Translations under genes and position numbers: made by a program
The notes under the pieces: model-generated
What the model was told of the DNA's origin: nothing
The model's database searches: none
Seen by the model: only the letters and a program-made list of their open reading frames with translations
Assembly (NCBI GenBank): GCA_964410945.1
Contig: CAYPJE010000012.1
Coordinates: forward strand, 7,943-71,942
Direction of reading: 5' to 3'
From: CAYPJE01 sp964410945
GTDB lineage: Bacteria; Fidelibacterota; Marinisomatia; Marinisomatales; TCS56
DNA: 64,000 nt
In this document: one piece after another, positions 8,347 through 17,673 of the stretch
Position numbering within the stretch: the first letter of the stretch is position 1
Layout of the letters: every line of letters begins with the position of its first letter

Positions 8347-9447
8347 ATGAAAAATACCAAACTGACAATCCTCCCCGGTGATGGAATCGGACCGGAAGTA
8401 ATGGATGCGGCCCTCAATATTTTAGATTTGGTCGGTGATTTAACCGACACCAGCTATGAATATACTCGCTGCCTCGCCGGTGGCTGTTCAATCGATGAGT
8501 ACGGTGAGCCGGTTACCGATGAGACCCTGGAAGCCTGCTATGCCTCCGAGGCTGTGCTGCTGGGAGCGATCGGTGGCCCTAAATGGGATACACTCCCCCA
8601 CCACCAGAAACCGGAAACCGGTCTGCTGAAATTGCGGAAAGAACTGGGCCTGTTCGCCAATCTGCGACCTGCCAGGATCTACAATGCCCTGTTGGACGCT
8701 TCCTCGCTGAAAGCAGAAGTTATCCGCGGTGCCGACGTACTGGTCGTCCGCGAATTAACCGGTGGAATCTATTTTGGCCAACCGCGAGGGTTGGACAATC
8801 AGCGCGGCTGGAATACCCTGGTCTATGAGCGCGATGAAATTGTCAGGATCGCACGGGTGGCTTTCGACCTGGCGGCTAAACGCTCCGGACGGGTCACATC
8901 GGTTCATAAAGCTAACGTGCTTGACAGCTCCCAGTTCTGGCGCGAGGTTGTTCACGAAGTACACAAAGATTACCCGAATATTGAGCTATCCGATATGTAT
9001 GTGGACAACGCTGCCATGCAGCTCGTCCGCGATCCCAAGCAATTTGATGTTATCGTAACCCAGAACATGTTTGGCGATATCCTCAGCGATATTGCCTCGA
9101 TGATCACCGGCAGCCTGGGGATGCTCCCTTCCGCCAGCCTGGGTACGAAATACGCCATGTACGAACCGGTTCACGGCACCGCACCGGAAATAGCGGGACA
9201 GAATATTGCTAATCCAATCGCCATGATCGGATCGGTGGCTATGATGCTGGACTACACCTTCAACCAGCCGGCAGCGGCGCGCTGGATTTACCAGTCACTG
9301 GAACAGGTACTGGAAGCAGGATACCGTACCGCCGATATTGCCACCAGTGATCAGAAATCGGTCTCCACCACCCGGATGGGTGAATTGATTGGCCAATATA
9401 TCAGAACAGCCGCAGAGGCGGATTTGCCAGCGGTTCTTCAGGAGTAG
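8347..9447 (+). CDS. leuB: 3-isopropylmalate dehydrogenase
   Basis: NAD-dependent oxidative decarboxylation of 3-isopropylmalate to 2-oxoisocaproate in leucine synthesis. It probably also acts on 3-methylmalate from the citramalate route, since cimA is in the same operon. 366 residues. Family signatures: LPGDGIGPEV at the N-terminus, the substrate-binding arginines in LRKELGLFANLRPARIY and VVRELTGGIYFG, the Mg-binding aspartates in NMFGDILSDIASMI, and the NAD-binding EPVHGTAPEIAGQ. A GGAAGAA site precedes the ATG. Three bases separate it from leuA. Confidence 0.97.
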   Translation: MKNTKLTILPGDGIGPEVMDAALNILDLVGDLTDTSYEYTRCLAGGCSIDEYGEPVTDETLEACYASEAVLLGAIGGPKWDTLPHHQKPETGLLKLRKELGLFANLRPARIYNALLDASSLKAEVIRGADVLVVRELTGGIYFGQPRGLDNQRGWNTLVYERDEIVRIARVAFDLAAKRSGRVTSVHKANVLDSSQFWREVVHEVHKDYPNIELSDMYVDNAAMQLVRDPKQFDVIVTQNMFGDILSDIASMITGSLGMLPSASLGTKYAMYEPVHGTAPEIAGQNIANPIAMIGSVAMMLDYTFNQPAAARWIYQSLEQVLEAGYRTADIATSDQKSVSTTRMGELIGQYIRTAAEADLPAVLQE

Positions 9448-9449
9448 AA

Positions 9450-11012
9450 ATGAACGACAAAATTATTGTATTCGACACAACTTTGAGGGATGGGGAGCAG
9501 ACACCTGGTGCCTCACTCAGCATTGCCCAGAAAGTTGAAATCGCCCGGCAATTGGCACGCTTGAATGTGAATGTGATCGAGGCTGGATTTCCGGTTTCGT
9601 CCAAAGTACAGTTCGAGGCCGTCAAACAGGTCTCAGCAGCGGTTCCGGTAACCGTGGCCGGCCTGGCACGGGCTGTTCCCAATGATATCAACACTGCCTA
9701 CGATGCTCTCCGCGAGGCTGAAAAATTCAGGATTCACACCTTTATCGGAACCTCCGACATTCATATTCATGGCAAGTTCGGAAGTGACCGTTACGGTAAA
9801 TCACTGGACGAAAAACGACAGACAATTCTGAAAATGGCAGTCGAGGCGGTACAACTGGCAAAAACCTATACCAGTGATGTGGAATTCTCACCGGAAGATG
9901 CCGGCCGTACCGATGATCGCTACCTGGCTGAAATCGTCGAGGCGGTTATTGCCGCCGGCGCTACAACAGTAAATATTCCCGACACGACCGGATACACCAT
10001 GCCAGCCGAGTTCGGTGCTAAAATATCCGACCTGAAGGCCCGGGTGAGTAATGTCGATCAGGCCGTGATCAGTGTTCATTGCCATAACGATCTTGGTCTG
10101 GCGGTTGCCAATTCTCTCAGCGCCATCGCCAGCGGAGCCCGGCAGGTGGAATGCACCATCAACGGCATCGGAGAACGGGCCGGTAACGCTTCCCTGGAAG
10201 AAATCATCATGTCCCTGCAGGTCAGGGAAGATATCTGGAAATTGAAAACGGATATCGCATCCAAAGAAATATTCAATACCAGTAAAATGGTTTCCACTTT
10301 CACCGGAATAACCGTCCAGCCCAATAAGGCTATTGTAGGTGAAAACGCCTTTGCACATGAGGCCGGCATCCATCAGGATGGCGTCTTGAAAGACAATCGC
10401 ACCTACGAAATCATGACTCCCAAAACGGTTGGTGTTCCCCGATCAAGAATCGTCCTGGGCCGCCATTCCGGCCGCCATGGTTTGAAAAATCGGTTGAACG
10501 AAATCGGTTATCATCTATCCGGTGATGATTTGAAAAACATCTATGAAAAATTTCTTGTGTTGGCCGACAAGAAAAAGGAAATCTACGATGATGACCTGCG
10601 GGTACTGGTGGGTGACGAAATATATCAGAAAGACTACCTGTATCAACTGGATTACCTCCATGCCAACCTGGGTACTACCACAATACCGACGGCTACGGTA
10701 CGGATCAAATTCAATGGTGATTCGTGGGAGGAATCAGCCACTGGTGATGGTCCGGTCGGCGCCTGTTTTAATGCCATTGACCGGGCCTTGAAAGCCAAGT
10801 ATCATATCGAATCATATCAGGTACGGTCAGTAACAATCGGACGGGCAGCCCAGGGTGAAGCAACGGTGAGAATCAGGAATGGAGCTCATTCCTGTACCGG
10901 CCGGGGTGTATCCACTGATGTGGTCGAAGCCAGTGCCAAGGCTTATATCCAGGCGATAAACGAGCATGAACGGCAGGCTGAAATTGAACAAACAACTTCA
11001 AACGCGTCCTGA
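9450..11012 (+). CDS. leuA: 2-isopropylmalate synthase
   Basis: Condenses acetyl-CoA with 2-oxoisovalerate, the committed step of leucine synthesis. 520 residues, full length. The N-terminal TIM barrel shows FDTTLRDGEQTPGASL, the HxH metal site in SVHCHNDLGLAVAN, and NGIGERAGNASLEE. A linker and the C-terminal LeuA regulatory domain (about 395-510) are present; the latter confers leucine inhibition in characterised homologues. It belongs to the same superfamily as the cimA product further down but is clearly the isopropylmalate type. leuC starts four bases after the stop. Confidence 0.97.
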   Translation: MNDKIIVFDTTLRDGEQTPGASLSIAQKVEIARQLARLNVNVIEAGFPVSSKVQFEAVKQVSAAVPVTVAGLARAVPNDINTAYDALREAEKFRIHTFIGTSDIHIHGKFGSDRYGKSLDEKRQTILKMAVEAVQLAKTYTSDVEFSPEDAGRTDDRYLAEIVEAVIAAGATTVNIPDTTGYTMPAEFGAKISDLKARVSNVDQAVISVHCHNDLGLAVANSLSAIASGARQVECTINGIGERAGNASLEEIIMSLQVREDIWKLKTDIASKEIFNTSKMVSTFTGITVQPNKAIVGENAFAHEAGIHQDGVLKDNRTYEIMTPKTVGVPRSRIVLGRHSGRHGLKNRLNEIGYHLSGDDLKNIYEKFLVLADKKKEIYDDDLRVLVGDEIYQKDYLYQLDYLHANLGTTTIPTATVRIKFNGDSWEESATGDGPVGACFNAIDRALKAKYHIESYQVRSVTIGRAAQGEATVRIRNGAHSCTGRGVSTDVVEASAKAYIQAINEHERQAEIEQTTSNAS

Positions 11013-11015
11013 ACT

Positions 11016-12410
11016 ATGGCTGGAAAAACACTTTACGATAAAATCTGGGACAGGCACCTGGTGCGTACCGGTAATGATGGTGCCGACCTGCTTTACATCG
11101 ACCGCCAGTACATCCATGAGGTGACCTCACCCCAGGCTTTCGAAGGCCTCCGGCTGGCAGGTCGTAAACCACGGCAACCGGAAGCAAACCTGGCCATGGC
11201 CGATCACAATATCCCCACCCGTGAGCGATTACTCGGGATCACCGATCCGGTAGCGGCCCTGCAGGTCAATACCCTGGAAGAAAACTGTTCCGAATTTGGT
11301 ATTGAATACCTGGGAATGGACGATCCCCGCCAGGGAATCGTTCATATCGTCGGCCCTGAACAGGGAGCCACCCAGCCAGGGATGACTATCGTCTGTGGTG
11401 ATTCCCATACGGCTACGCATGGTGCCCTGGGTGCCCTGGCCTTCGGGATCGGGACTTCCGAAGTGGAGCACGTACTGGCCACCCAGTGCCTGGTTCAGCG
11501 CAAATCAAAAAATATGCTGGTAAAGGTAGATGGCCAGCTCCAGCCTGGGGTAACTGCCAAGGACATCATCCTTGCTGTGATCGGTAAGATCGGAACTGCC
11601 GGTGGTACCGGATACACGATTGAATTTACCGGTTCGACAGTCTCTGCACTGTCGGTTGAGGAACGGATGACGGTCTGCAATATGGCCATTGAAGCAGGAG
11701 CCCGTGCCGGACTGATCGCCGCCGATGAAAAAACTGTTTCCTACCTCAGAGGCCGGTCTTTCAGTCCCCGGGGGAAATTCTGGGAACAGGCCCGGCAGTA
11801 CTGGCTTGCTTTTACCAGCGATCAGGATGCTCATTGGGACAGTATCGTTGGACTCGATGCAGCTGCATTAGCTCCTCAAGTCACCTGGGGTACTTCCCCT
11901 GAAATGGTGGTCGACGTTACTGGCAAAGTACCTGAACCAGCCAGCGATGACCATGGAAAAGCGTTGGCCTATATGGGCCTTGAATCAGGTATTCCAATCA
12001 CAGAAATACAACTTGATAAAATATTTATCGGTTCCTGCACAAATGCCCGGATCAGCGATTTGCGGGCTGCGGCAGAGATAGTGAGTGGTCAAACCGTAGC
12101 TTCAACCATAAAAGAAGCATTAGTTGTACCGGGCTCCGGACTGGTCAAGCAACAGGCCGAGGCTGAAGGCTTGGACAAAATATTTACCGCTGCCGGTTTC
12201 CAGTGGCGTGAGCCGGGTTGTTCCATGTGTCTGGCAATGAATGCGGACCGACTGGAAGCAGGTGAACGGTGTGCCTCCACCTCTAACCGCAATTTCGAAG
12301 GCCGCCAGGGACCTGGCGGGCGTACTCACTTGGTCAGCCCTGCCATGGCTGCAGCAGCAGCCCTGTACGGGCATTTTGTTGATATCCGGGAAATTGTGAA
12401 AGGAAAATAA
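11016..12410 (+). CDS. leuC: 3-isopropylmalate dehydratase, large subunit
   Basis: Aconitase-family large subunit that, with LeuD, isomerises 2- to 3-isopropylmalate. 464 residues. The three cysteines that hold the catalytic [4Fe-4S] cluster are visible in IGSCTNARISD and in GCSMCLAMN. The substrate loop SNRNFEGRQG is intact. It is probably also used for citramalate to 3-methylmalate in the CimA route (inference from operon content). It is separated from leuD by one base, consistent with stoichiometric expression. Confidence 0.97.
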   Translation: MAGKTLYDKIWDRHLVRTGNDGADLLYIDRQYIHEVTSPQAFEGLRLAGRKPRQPEANLAMADHNIPTRERLLGITDPVAALQVNTLEENCSEFGIEYLGMDDPRQGIVHIVGPEQGATQPGMTIVCGDSHTATHGALGALAFGIGTSEVEHVLATQCLVQRKSKNMLVKVDGQLQPGVTAKDIILAVIGKIGTAGGTGYTIEFTGSTVSALSVEERMTVCNMAIEAGARAGLIAADEKTVSYLRGRSFSPRGKFWEQARQYWLAFTSDQDAHWDSIVGLDAAALAPQVTWGTSPEMVVDVTGKVPEPASDDHGKALAYMGLESGIPITEIQLDKIFIGSCTNARISDLRAAAEIVSGQTVASTIKEALVVPGSGLVKQQAEAEGLDKIFTAAGFQWREPGCSMCLAMNADRLEAGERCASTSNRNFEGRQGPGGRTHLVSPAMAAAAALYGHFVDIREIVKGK

Positions 12411-12411
12411 A

Positions 12412-13050
12412 ATGGAAAAATTCACAACTCTAACCGGAATCGTTGCACCCCTGGATCGCTCAAACGTCGATACCGATGCTATCATTCCTAAGCAGTTCCT
12501 GAAATCGGTAAAACGGACCGGTTTTGGCCCTTACCTGTTCGATGAGTGGCGCTATCAGGATTATGGTGAACCGGGAATGGATTGCAGCACCCGTCCGCTT
12601 AAATCTGATTTTGTTTTGAACAAGGCACCTTTCGATAAGGCACAGATTCTTTTGACCCGCGCCAATTTTGGATGCGGTTCCAGCCGGGAGCATGCCCCCT
12701 GGGCGATTGCCGATTTCGGTATTCGGGTGCTTATCGCCAGCAGCTATGCCGACATTTTCTATAACAATTGTTTTAAGAACGGCATCCTGCCGATTACCCT
12801 TGATGAAGCCCAGATCGATGCCCTGTTTGATGCGGTCTCGGCTGCACCCGGCTATCGCCTTAATGTCAATCTGGTCAATCAAGCCATAACAACCCCCGAC
12901 GGGACAACAATCCAGTTCCAACTGGAAGACTATCGCCGCGATAGCTTGCGAAAAGGTCTGGACGAAATCGGACAGACTCTGCTGAATGAAGCCGAGATTG
13001 TTGATTTCGAGAACCACTATTCAAAAACTGTCCCCTGGAATTTCAACTGA
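12412..13050 (+). CDS. leuD: 3-isopropylmalate dehydratase, small subunit
   Basis: The swivel-domain subunit of isopropylmalate isomerase. 212 residues, close to the ~200 of bacterial LeuD proteins. Signature sequences are DTDAIIPKQFLKSV near the N-terminus and FGCGSSREHAPWAI in the middle. It works with LeuC from the gene immediately upstream. The downstream citramalate synthase begins 10 bases after its stop; a longer in-frame start for that gene inside leuD is not used (see cimA). Confidence 0.96.
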   Translation: MEKFTTLTGIVAPLDRSNVDTDAIIPKQFLKSVKRTGFGPYLFDEWRYQDYGEPGMDCSTRPLKSDFVLNKAPFDKAQILLTRANFGCGSSREHAPWAIADFGIRVLIASSYADIFYNNCFKNGILPITLDEAQIDALFDAVSAAPGYRLNVNLVNQAITTPDGTTIQFQLEDYRRDSLRKGLDEIGQTLLNEAEIVDFENHYSKTVPWNFN

Positions 13051-13060
13051 GAATACAATA

Positions 13061-14683
13061 ATGTCACAAATAACACTGGAATTTTTCGATACCACTCTAC
13101 GCGATGGAACCCAGGGGGAAGGGGTTAGCCTGTCGGTGGATGATAAGCTCAGAATCGCCCATCAGCTGGATGAGTTCGGTATAGATATTATTGAAGGGGG
13201 CTGGCCTGGAAGCAATCCGCGTGATGTGGAATTTTTCCGGAAAATACAGAAACAAAAATTGTCCCAAGCCCGGATTTGTGCTTTTGGATCGACAGCCCGT
13301 ACACCTGAAAAAGTGGCGGAAGATGTTAACCTGAATATGCTGCTGGCAGCCGATACTCCCATAGTTACCATCTTTGGTAAAACCTGGCAGTTGCATTCCG
13401 AAAAAGGGCTCGGATTAAATAGTTCAGCCAATGCGGACCTGATTTATAAATCGGTCCGGCTGCTGAAAGAGAATGGCCGTTCAGTAGTCTTCGACGCGGA
13501 ACATTTCTTTGATGGTTATAAAGATAATCCTGAGTTCGCCCTTGAGATGCTGAAGGCGGCCGAACTGGCCGGGGCGGATACGATCGTCCTATGTGATACC
13601 AATGGTGGCTCCGTCCCTTCGGAAATCATCCGGATTGTCACTGCTGTATCAACCGAAATAAATACCGCCCTTGGAATTCATGCGCACAACGATGGTGAAA
13701 TGGCGGTGGCCAATTCGGTAGCAGCCGTTGAGGCTGGTGTTCGTCAGATCCAGGGCACAATCAACGGGGTGGGCGAACGGTGCGGAAACGCCAATCTATG
13801 CAGCATTATCCCCAACCTGGTATTGAAACAGAACCTGGTTCCAGGGAACAGACTTCAGCTTCAGCGCCTTACATATCTATCAAATTTCGTTTTTGAGACC
13901 ATGAATCTGACTCCCAACTCACGGGCACCGTTCGTTGGCAAATCAGCCTTTGCCCACAAGGGTGGAATCCATGTGAGTGCGGTCATGAAAGATAGTACCA
14001 TGTACGAACATATCGCACCGGAAACGGTGGGAGCGCGCCAGCGGGTCCTGATTTCTGATTTATCCGGACAAAGCAATGTCCGCTACAAAGCCAAGGAATT
14101 AGGAATCATTCTGAACGGCGATAAAACCCTGCTGCGAAAGGTAGTCGATCAGGTCAAAGAATTAGAGCATAATGGCTATCAGTTTGACAGTGCCGAGGCA
14201 TCGTTCGAACTGATTCTACGTCGTCAGATGGGTGAATTCGAGCCCTTCTTCGATGTCCTCGACTCGCGGATTCATGTAAACTACAGCGAAGAAGGCCATC
14301 GCAATGCCGATGCAATGCTGAAGGTAGCCGTTGATGGTGAAATCGAACATACAGCCGCCGACGGAGTTGGTCCGGTTAATGCTTTGAATAATGCCCTTCG
14401 CAAGGCATTGCTGCGCTTCTATCCGGAGTTGGAAGAAGTGAAACTGATTGATTATAAGGTCAGGGTGCTCAATGAGAAGGACGGCACAAAATCAAAGGTG
14501 CGTGTCCTGATCGAAAGCGGCGATGGACACCGGTCCTGGTCAACCGTTGGCGTATCACAAAATATCATCGAAGCCAGCTGGCAGGCTTTACGGGACAGTT
14601 TTAATTATAAGCTGTTCCAGACCCAGAATAATAAATCACAAGTTAATACGACTACGATGAAGGTAGCGGAGGAAATGAACTAA
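13061..14683 (+). CDS. cimA: (R)-citramalate synthase
   Basis: Condenses acetyl-CoA with pyruvate to citramalate, the first step of the threonine-independent route to 2-oxobutyrate and isoleucine; LeuCD and LeuB complete that route. 540 residues from ATG 13061. The barrel begins with EFFDTTLRDGTQGEGVSL, then EGGWPGSNPRD, the HxH site in GIHAHNDGEMAVAN and NGVGERCGNANL. The GGWPGSNP version is typical of CimA rather than LeuA or homocitrate synthase. The C-terminal LeuA-type regulatory domain (about 400-520) suggests feedback control, presumably by isoleucine. The open frame extends up to 12986 inside leuD, but homology begins at MSQITLEFF, so I place the start there. No threonine deaminase gene is in the operon. 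Confidence 0.93.
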   Translation: MSQITLEFFDTTLRDGTQGEGVSLSVDDKLRIAHQLDEFGIDIIEGGWPGSNPRDVEFFRKIQKQKLSQARICAFGSTARTPEKVAEDVNLNMLLAADTPIVTIFGKTWQLHSEKGLGLNSSANADLIYKSVRLLKENGRSVVFDAEHFFDGYKDNPEFALEMLKAAELAGADTIVLCDTNGGSVPSEIIRIVTAVSTEINTALGIHAHNDGEMAVANSVAAVEAGVRQIQGTINGVGERCGNANLCSIIPNLVLKQNLVPGNRLQLQRLTYLSNFVFETMNLTPNSRAPFVGKSAFAHKGGIHVSAVMKDSTMYEHIAPETVGARQRVLISDLSGQSNVRYKAKELGIILNGDKTLLRKVVDQVKELEHNGYQFDSAEASFELILRRQMGEFEPFFDVLDSRIHVNYSEEGHRNADAMLKVAVDGEIEHTAADGVGPVNALNNALRKALLRFYPELEEVKLIDYKVRVLNEKDGTKSKVRVLIESGDGHRSWSTVGVSQNIIEASWQALRDSFNYKLFQTQNNKSQVNTTTMKVAEEMN

Positions 14684-14684
14684 A

Positions 14685-15608
14685 ATGAGCGGAGAAACGA
14701 ATTACATCTGGATGAATGGCGAAATGAAGCCATTTTCAGAAGGAACCACCCATGTAATGTCACATGGATTGCATTACGGCAGCGGTTTCTTCGAAGGAAT
14801 TAAATGCTACAGTACCGATGATGGTAATCCGGCCGTATTTCGCCTGGCAGACCATATGGCCCGCCTGCATATGTCGGCGGCGGCATACCGGATGAAAATA
14901 CCCTATTCGGTGGATGAACTGGTCCAGGCCAGTCTTGATCTGATCAAGGCTAACGGACTCACCGATTGTTATATCCGGCCAATTGCCTATTATGGCTATG
15001 CCTCCTTGGGCGTACATCCGAAAAATTGTCCTGTCGATGTGGCTATTGCCACTTTCAACTGGGGTGCCTACCTGGGTGCTGAAGCACTTGAAAAAGGCGT
15101 GCGGGTGACCTTATCACCCTGGCGTAAAATACCAATGACGGCTCTGCCGGTCACCTCCAAAGCCTGTGGCCAGTACCTGAATTCGCTGCTGGCGGTGCAG
15201 GATGCCAAGGAGCGGGGCTATGATGAAGCTATCCTGTTAAATGGCGGTCAGTACATCTCTGAAGGATCGGGGCAGAACCTCTTCATCGTAAAAGACGGGG
15301 CGGTTTACACCAATTCCGACCAGGCCAGCATATTGATGGGTATAACCCGTGATACGATCCTGAAATTCTTTGAAGATCTGAATATCACGGTGCACATAAC
15401 CGACCTTTCAATGGAAATGCTTGAAGGGGCCGATGAAGCCTTTTTCACCGGGACAGCCAGCGAAGTCACACCGATTCGTGAGATCGATGGCCATACCATC
15501 GGTTCCGGCCGGCCTGGAGAAATCACTAAACAGGTGCAGAAACTGTATTTCGATGTGATCCAGGGGCGCAACAAACAATATAACAACTGGTTAACCTATG
15601 TAAACTGA
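14685..15608 (+). CDS. ilvE: Branched-chain amino acid aminotransferase
   Basis: A class IV pyridoxal-phosphate aminotransferase catalysing the last step: amination of 2-oxoisovalerate, 2-oxoisocaproate and 2-oxo-3-methylvalerate with glutamate as donor. 307 residues, typical for bacterial IlvE. Motifs: HGLHYGSGFFEGIKCY at the N-terminus, the PLP lysine in PVTSKACGQYLNSLL (about residue 159), and EGSGQNLFIVKDG. It begins one base after the cimA stop. It ends the operon: a GC-rich hairpin follows, and the next gene is convergent. Confidence 0.96.
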   Translation: MSGETNYIWMNGEMKPFSEGTTHVMSHGLHYGSGFFEGIKCYSTDDGNPAVFRLADHMARLHMSAAAYRMKIPYSVDELVQASLDLIKANGLTDCYIRPIAYYGYASLGVHPKNCPVDVAIATFNWGAYLGAEALEKGVRVTLSPWRKIPMTALPVTSKACGQYLNSLLAVQDAKERGYDEAILLNGGQYISEGSGQNLFIVKDGAVYTNSDQASILMGITRDTILKFFEDLNITVHITDLSMEMLEGADEAFFTGTASEVTPIREIDGHTIGSGRPGEITKQVQKLYFDVIQGRNKQYNNWLTYVN

Positions 15609-15615
15609 ATTGCCC

Positions 15616-15655
15616 GGGGGCGGGATATCCCCGATGAGCCAAAAATCCTGCCCCC
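15616..15655 (+). terminator. GC-rich hairpin at end of ilv-leu operon
   Basis: GGGGGCGGGAT (15616-15626) pairs with ATCCTGCCCCC (15645-15655), an 11-bp stem with one G-U and an 18-base loop. It lies between the convergent ilvE and acyl-CoA synthetase genes. No T-run follows on either strand, so termination may be factor-dependent or shared by both directions. Confidence 0.55.
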
Positions 15656-15690
15656 ATCTCCCTAGAGAAAATAGGACCAACTAAATATAT

Positions 15691-17496
15691 TTATACTGTA
15701 TACAGGGCCTCGATTAAACTGGCATAGCGTTGCTCGACAATTTTTCTTTTAATCGATAGTTTCGGCGTCAGGGTACCATCTTCAATCGTAAACGGCTGGT
15801 GTAAAAGGATAAATTTCTTTACCTGCTCGAACCGGGCAAATGATTCCATTTTCTCATTGACAATGGTCTTGAAATGTGCGATCACCTTGGAGTTCTTCAC
15901 CAGGTCCTCATATTCAGAGAATGAAATTTCCAGTTTCCTGGCCCAGGCGGACAGTTGTTCAAACGAAGGTACTATCAGCGCCGATATGTATTTACGTTTA
16001 TCACCCACCACTACAACCTGTTCTATAAAATCGTCCATTGTCAGAGCACTCTCCAGGGCCAGGGGAACTACATTTTTACCGCCGGCGGTCACAATAATAT
16101 TCTTTTTCCGGTCGGTTATATGCAGCATCCCATTTTCATCGAGCACACCAATATCACCAGTGTGGAGCCAGCCGTCGGCGTCAATAGCTGCGGCTGTTGC
16201 TTCCTGATCCTTGTAATAGCCTTGCATGATACTGGGCCCGTGAGCCAGGATTTCCCCATCAGCAGCAAATTTCACCGCAACATTTTCCAGGGTCGGACCA
16301 ACGGTTCCATAATGATTATTATTCCAGTGATTACCAGAGATAACCGGGGAAGCTTCCGTCAATCCATAGCCCTCCAGGATGATCACGCCAATGGCATCAA
16401 AAAATTTCCCGATCTCAGGACTCAGGGGGGCGCCGCCGCAGATGAACCATTTGAAGCGTGGTCCGAATAAGGCCGTGATTTTGCTGAATACCAGTTTATC
16501 GGCCAGTTTATTTTTAATTGACAGGCCAATTCCTATCCGGCCCTGCTTTTTCCGAGCAGACGTTTTTTCGCCTACCCCAATCGCCCAGGCAGCTATTTTC
16601 TGTTTCAGGGGCGAACCGGCGGATAATTTCCCGGTAATGCGGGAATACATTTTTTCGAACAGGCGGGGAACGGCAAACATAATTGTTGGTTGCACTTCTT
16701 CCAGGTTGGCCACCATTTTGGCTATATCTTCCGCATAATAAATCCGGCTGCCCCGGCACAGGCCATAATATTCACCAGTCCGTTCAAAAACATGGCTCAG
16801 GGGCAATACGGACAGAAAAACATCCGAATCATCGGTGGGATTGGCAATCTGGCAATCGGCGACATTGCTCATCAGATTATGATTCGTGAGCATAACACCC
16901 TTGGGCTCCGCCGTAGTGCCGGAGGTGTAGATCAGTGTGTGCAGATCGGTGGGCTTAATTTTACCTGCTTCCTTCTGCCAGGATAATTCCGGATGGCTGG
17001 CTTTATAATTTTGGCCCAGTGATAACACTGATCCAAAGGATAAAATGAATTCCTCTTCAAATTCAATAGAATCATCAAAACAAACAATGGTCTGTAACTG
17101 ACTGCATTCCGCCTTTATGCCAATCAGCTTATCGACCTGGCGCTTATCCTCTGCAAAAACCAGGCGTGATTCCGAATGATCGACAATATACTGAATCTGC
17201 TGAGCGGTCAGGGTTGGATACACGGCAACTGATATCAGGCCACTAATGGCGCAACTATAATCAGTGAATGCCCAGCGCGGGCAGTTATTGGATAGAATGG
17301 CAACATGCTCACCCCTTTTAACTCCCAGGGCAGACAGGCCATAGGAAAGGTCTTCCACCGTTTGACGAATCCTGTCACCGGAATATCCGATCCATTCTTT
17401 TTTCACTTTTTCATGTAACAGATCCCGGGTGGCAAAGCGGCCGGTTACATCATAGAACATTTCCGATACTGTCTTGTAACTCATTGGTCTATCCAT
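15691..17496 (-). CDS. Long-chain fatty-acid-CoA ligase (AMP-forming)
   Basis: Activates fatty acids to acyl-CoA through an acyl-adenylate, for beta-oxidation or lipid remodelling. 601 residues, the length of the FadD15-like group of long-chain acyl-CoA synthetases. The P-loop-like motif LIYTSGTTAEPKGVMLTN (about 190-207), the EGYGLTEASPVIS motif and the GWLHTGDIG/DRKKNIIVTAGGKNV region are all present, so both adenylation lobes are intact. An ATG 12 bases downstream (MSYKT) is an alternative start. It is monocistronic, and its upstream region (17497-17673) is shared with the divergent metallopeptidase gene and contains CGGGAT-CA-ATCCCG. Substrate chain length cannot be judged. Confidence 0.9.
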   Translation of the reverse strand: MDRPMSYKTVSEMFYDVTGRFATRDLLHEKVKKEWIGYSGDRIRQTVEDLSYGLSALGVKRGEHVAILSNNCPRWAFTDYSCAISGLISVAVYPTLTAQQIQYIVDHSESRLVFAEDKRQVDKLIGIKAECSQLQTIVCFDDSIEFEEEFILSFGSVLSLGQNYKASHPELSWQKEAGKIKPTDLHTLIYTSGTTAEPKGVMLTNHNLMSNVADCQIANPTDDSDVFLSVLPLSHVFERTGEYYGLCRGSRIYYAEDIAKMVANLEEVQPTIMFAVPRLFEKMYSRITGKLSAGSPLKQKIAAWAIGVGEKTSARKKQGRIGIGLSIKNKLADKLVFSKITALFGPRFKWFICGGAPLSPEIGKFFDAIGVIILEGYGLTEASPVISGNHWNNNHYGTVGPTLENVAVKFAADGEILAHGPSIMQGYYKDQEATAAAIDADGWLHTGDIGVLDENGMLHITDRKKNIIVTAGGKNVVPLALESALTMDDFIEQVVVVGDKRKYISALIVPSFEQLSAWARKLEISFSEYEDLVKNSKVIAHFKTIVNEKMESFARFEQVKKFILLHQPFTIEDGTLTPKLSIKRKIVEQRYASLIEALYTV

Positions 17497-17673
17497 TATT
17501 GATTAAAACAAAACCCCGAATTATTCCGGGATCAATCCCGAGAAAATAGGTGCTTCAAAGATCAACGAAAATCTTTTTTTTCACACTGATATTACTCATA
17601 TATGATTCTGAACATATTGTATCGACCGGTTTAAATTATACCGTGGTAATCAATCATCAGGTGGAATTCTGGT

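Noticed and set aside
12986..13060. Extended N-terminus for cimA starting inside leuD
   Set aside because: CimA homology begins at the ATG at 13061, and the extra 25 residues are just the shifted leuD coding sequence.
15616..15655. Possible canonical Rho-independent terminator
   Set aside because: The stem is strong, but no T-run follows on either strand, so I list it only as a hairpin with moderate confidence.
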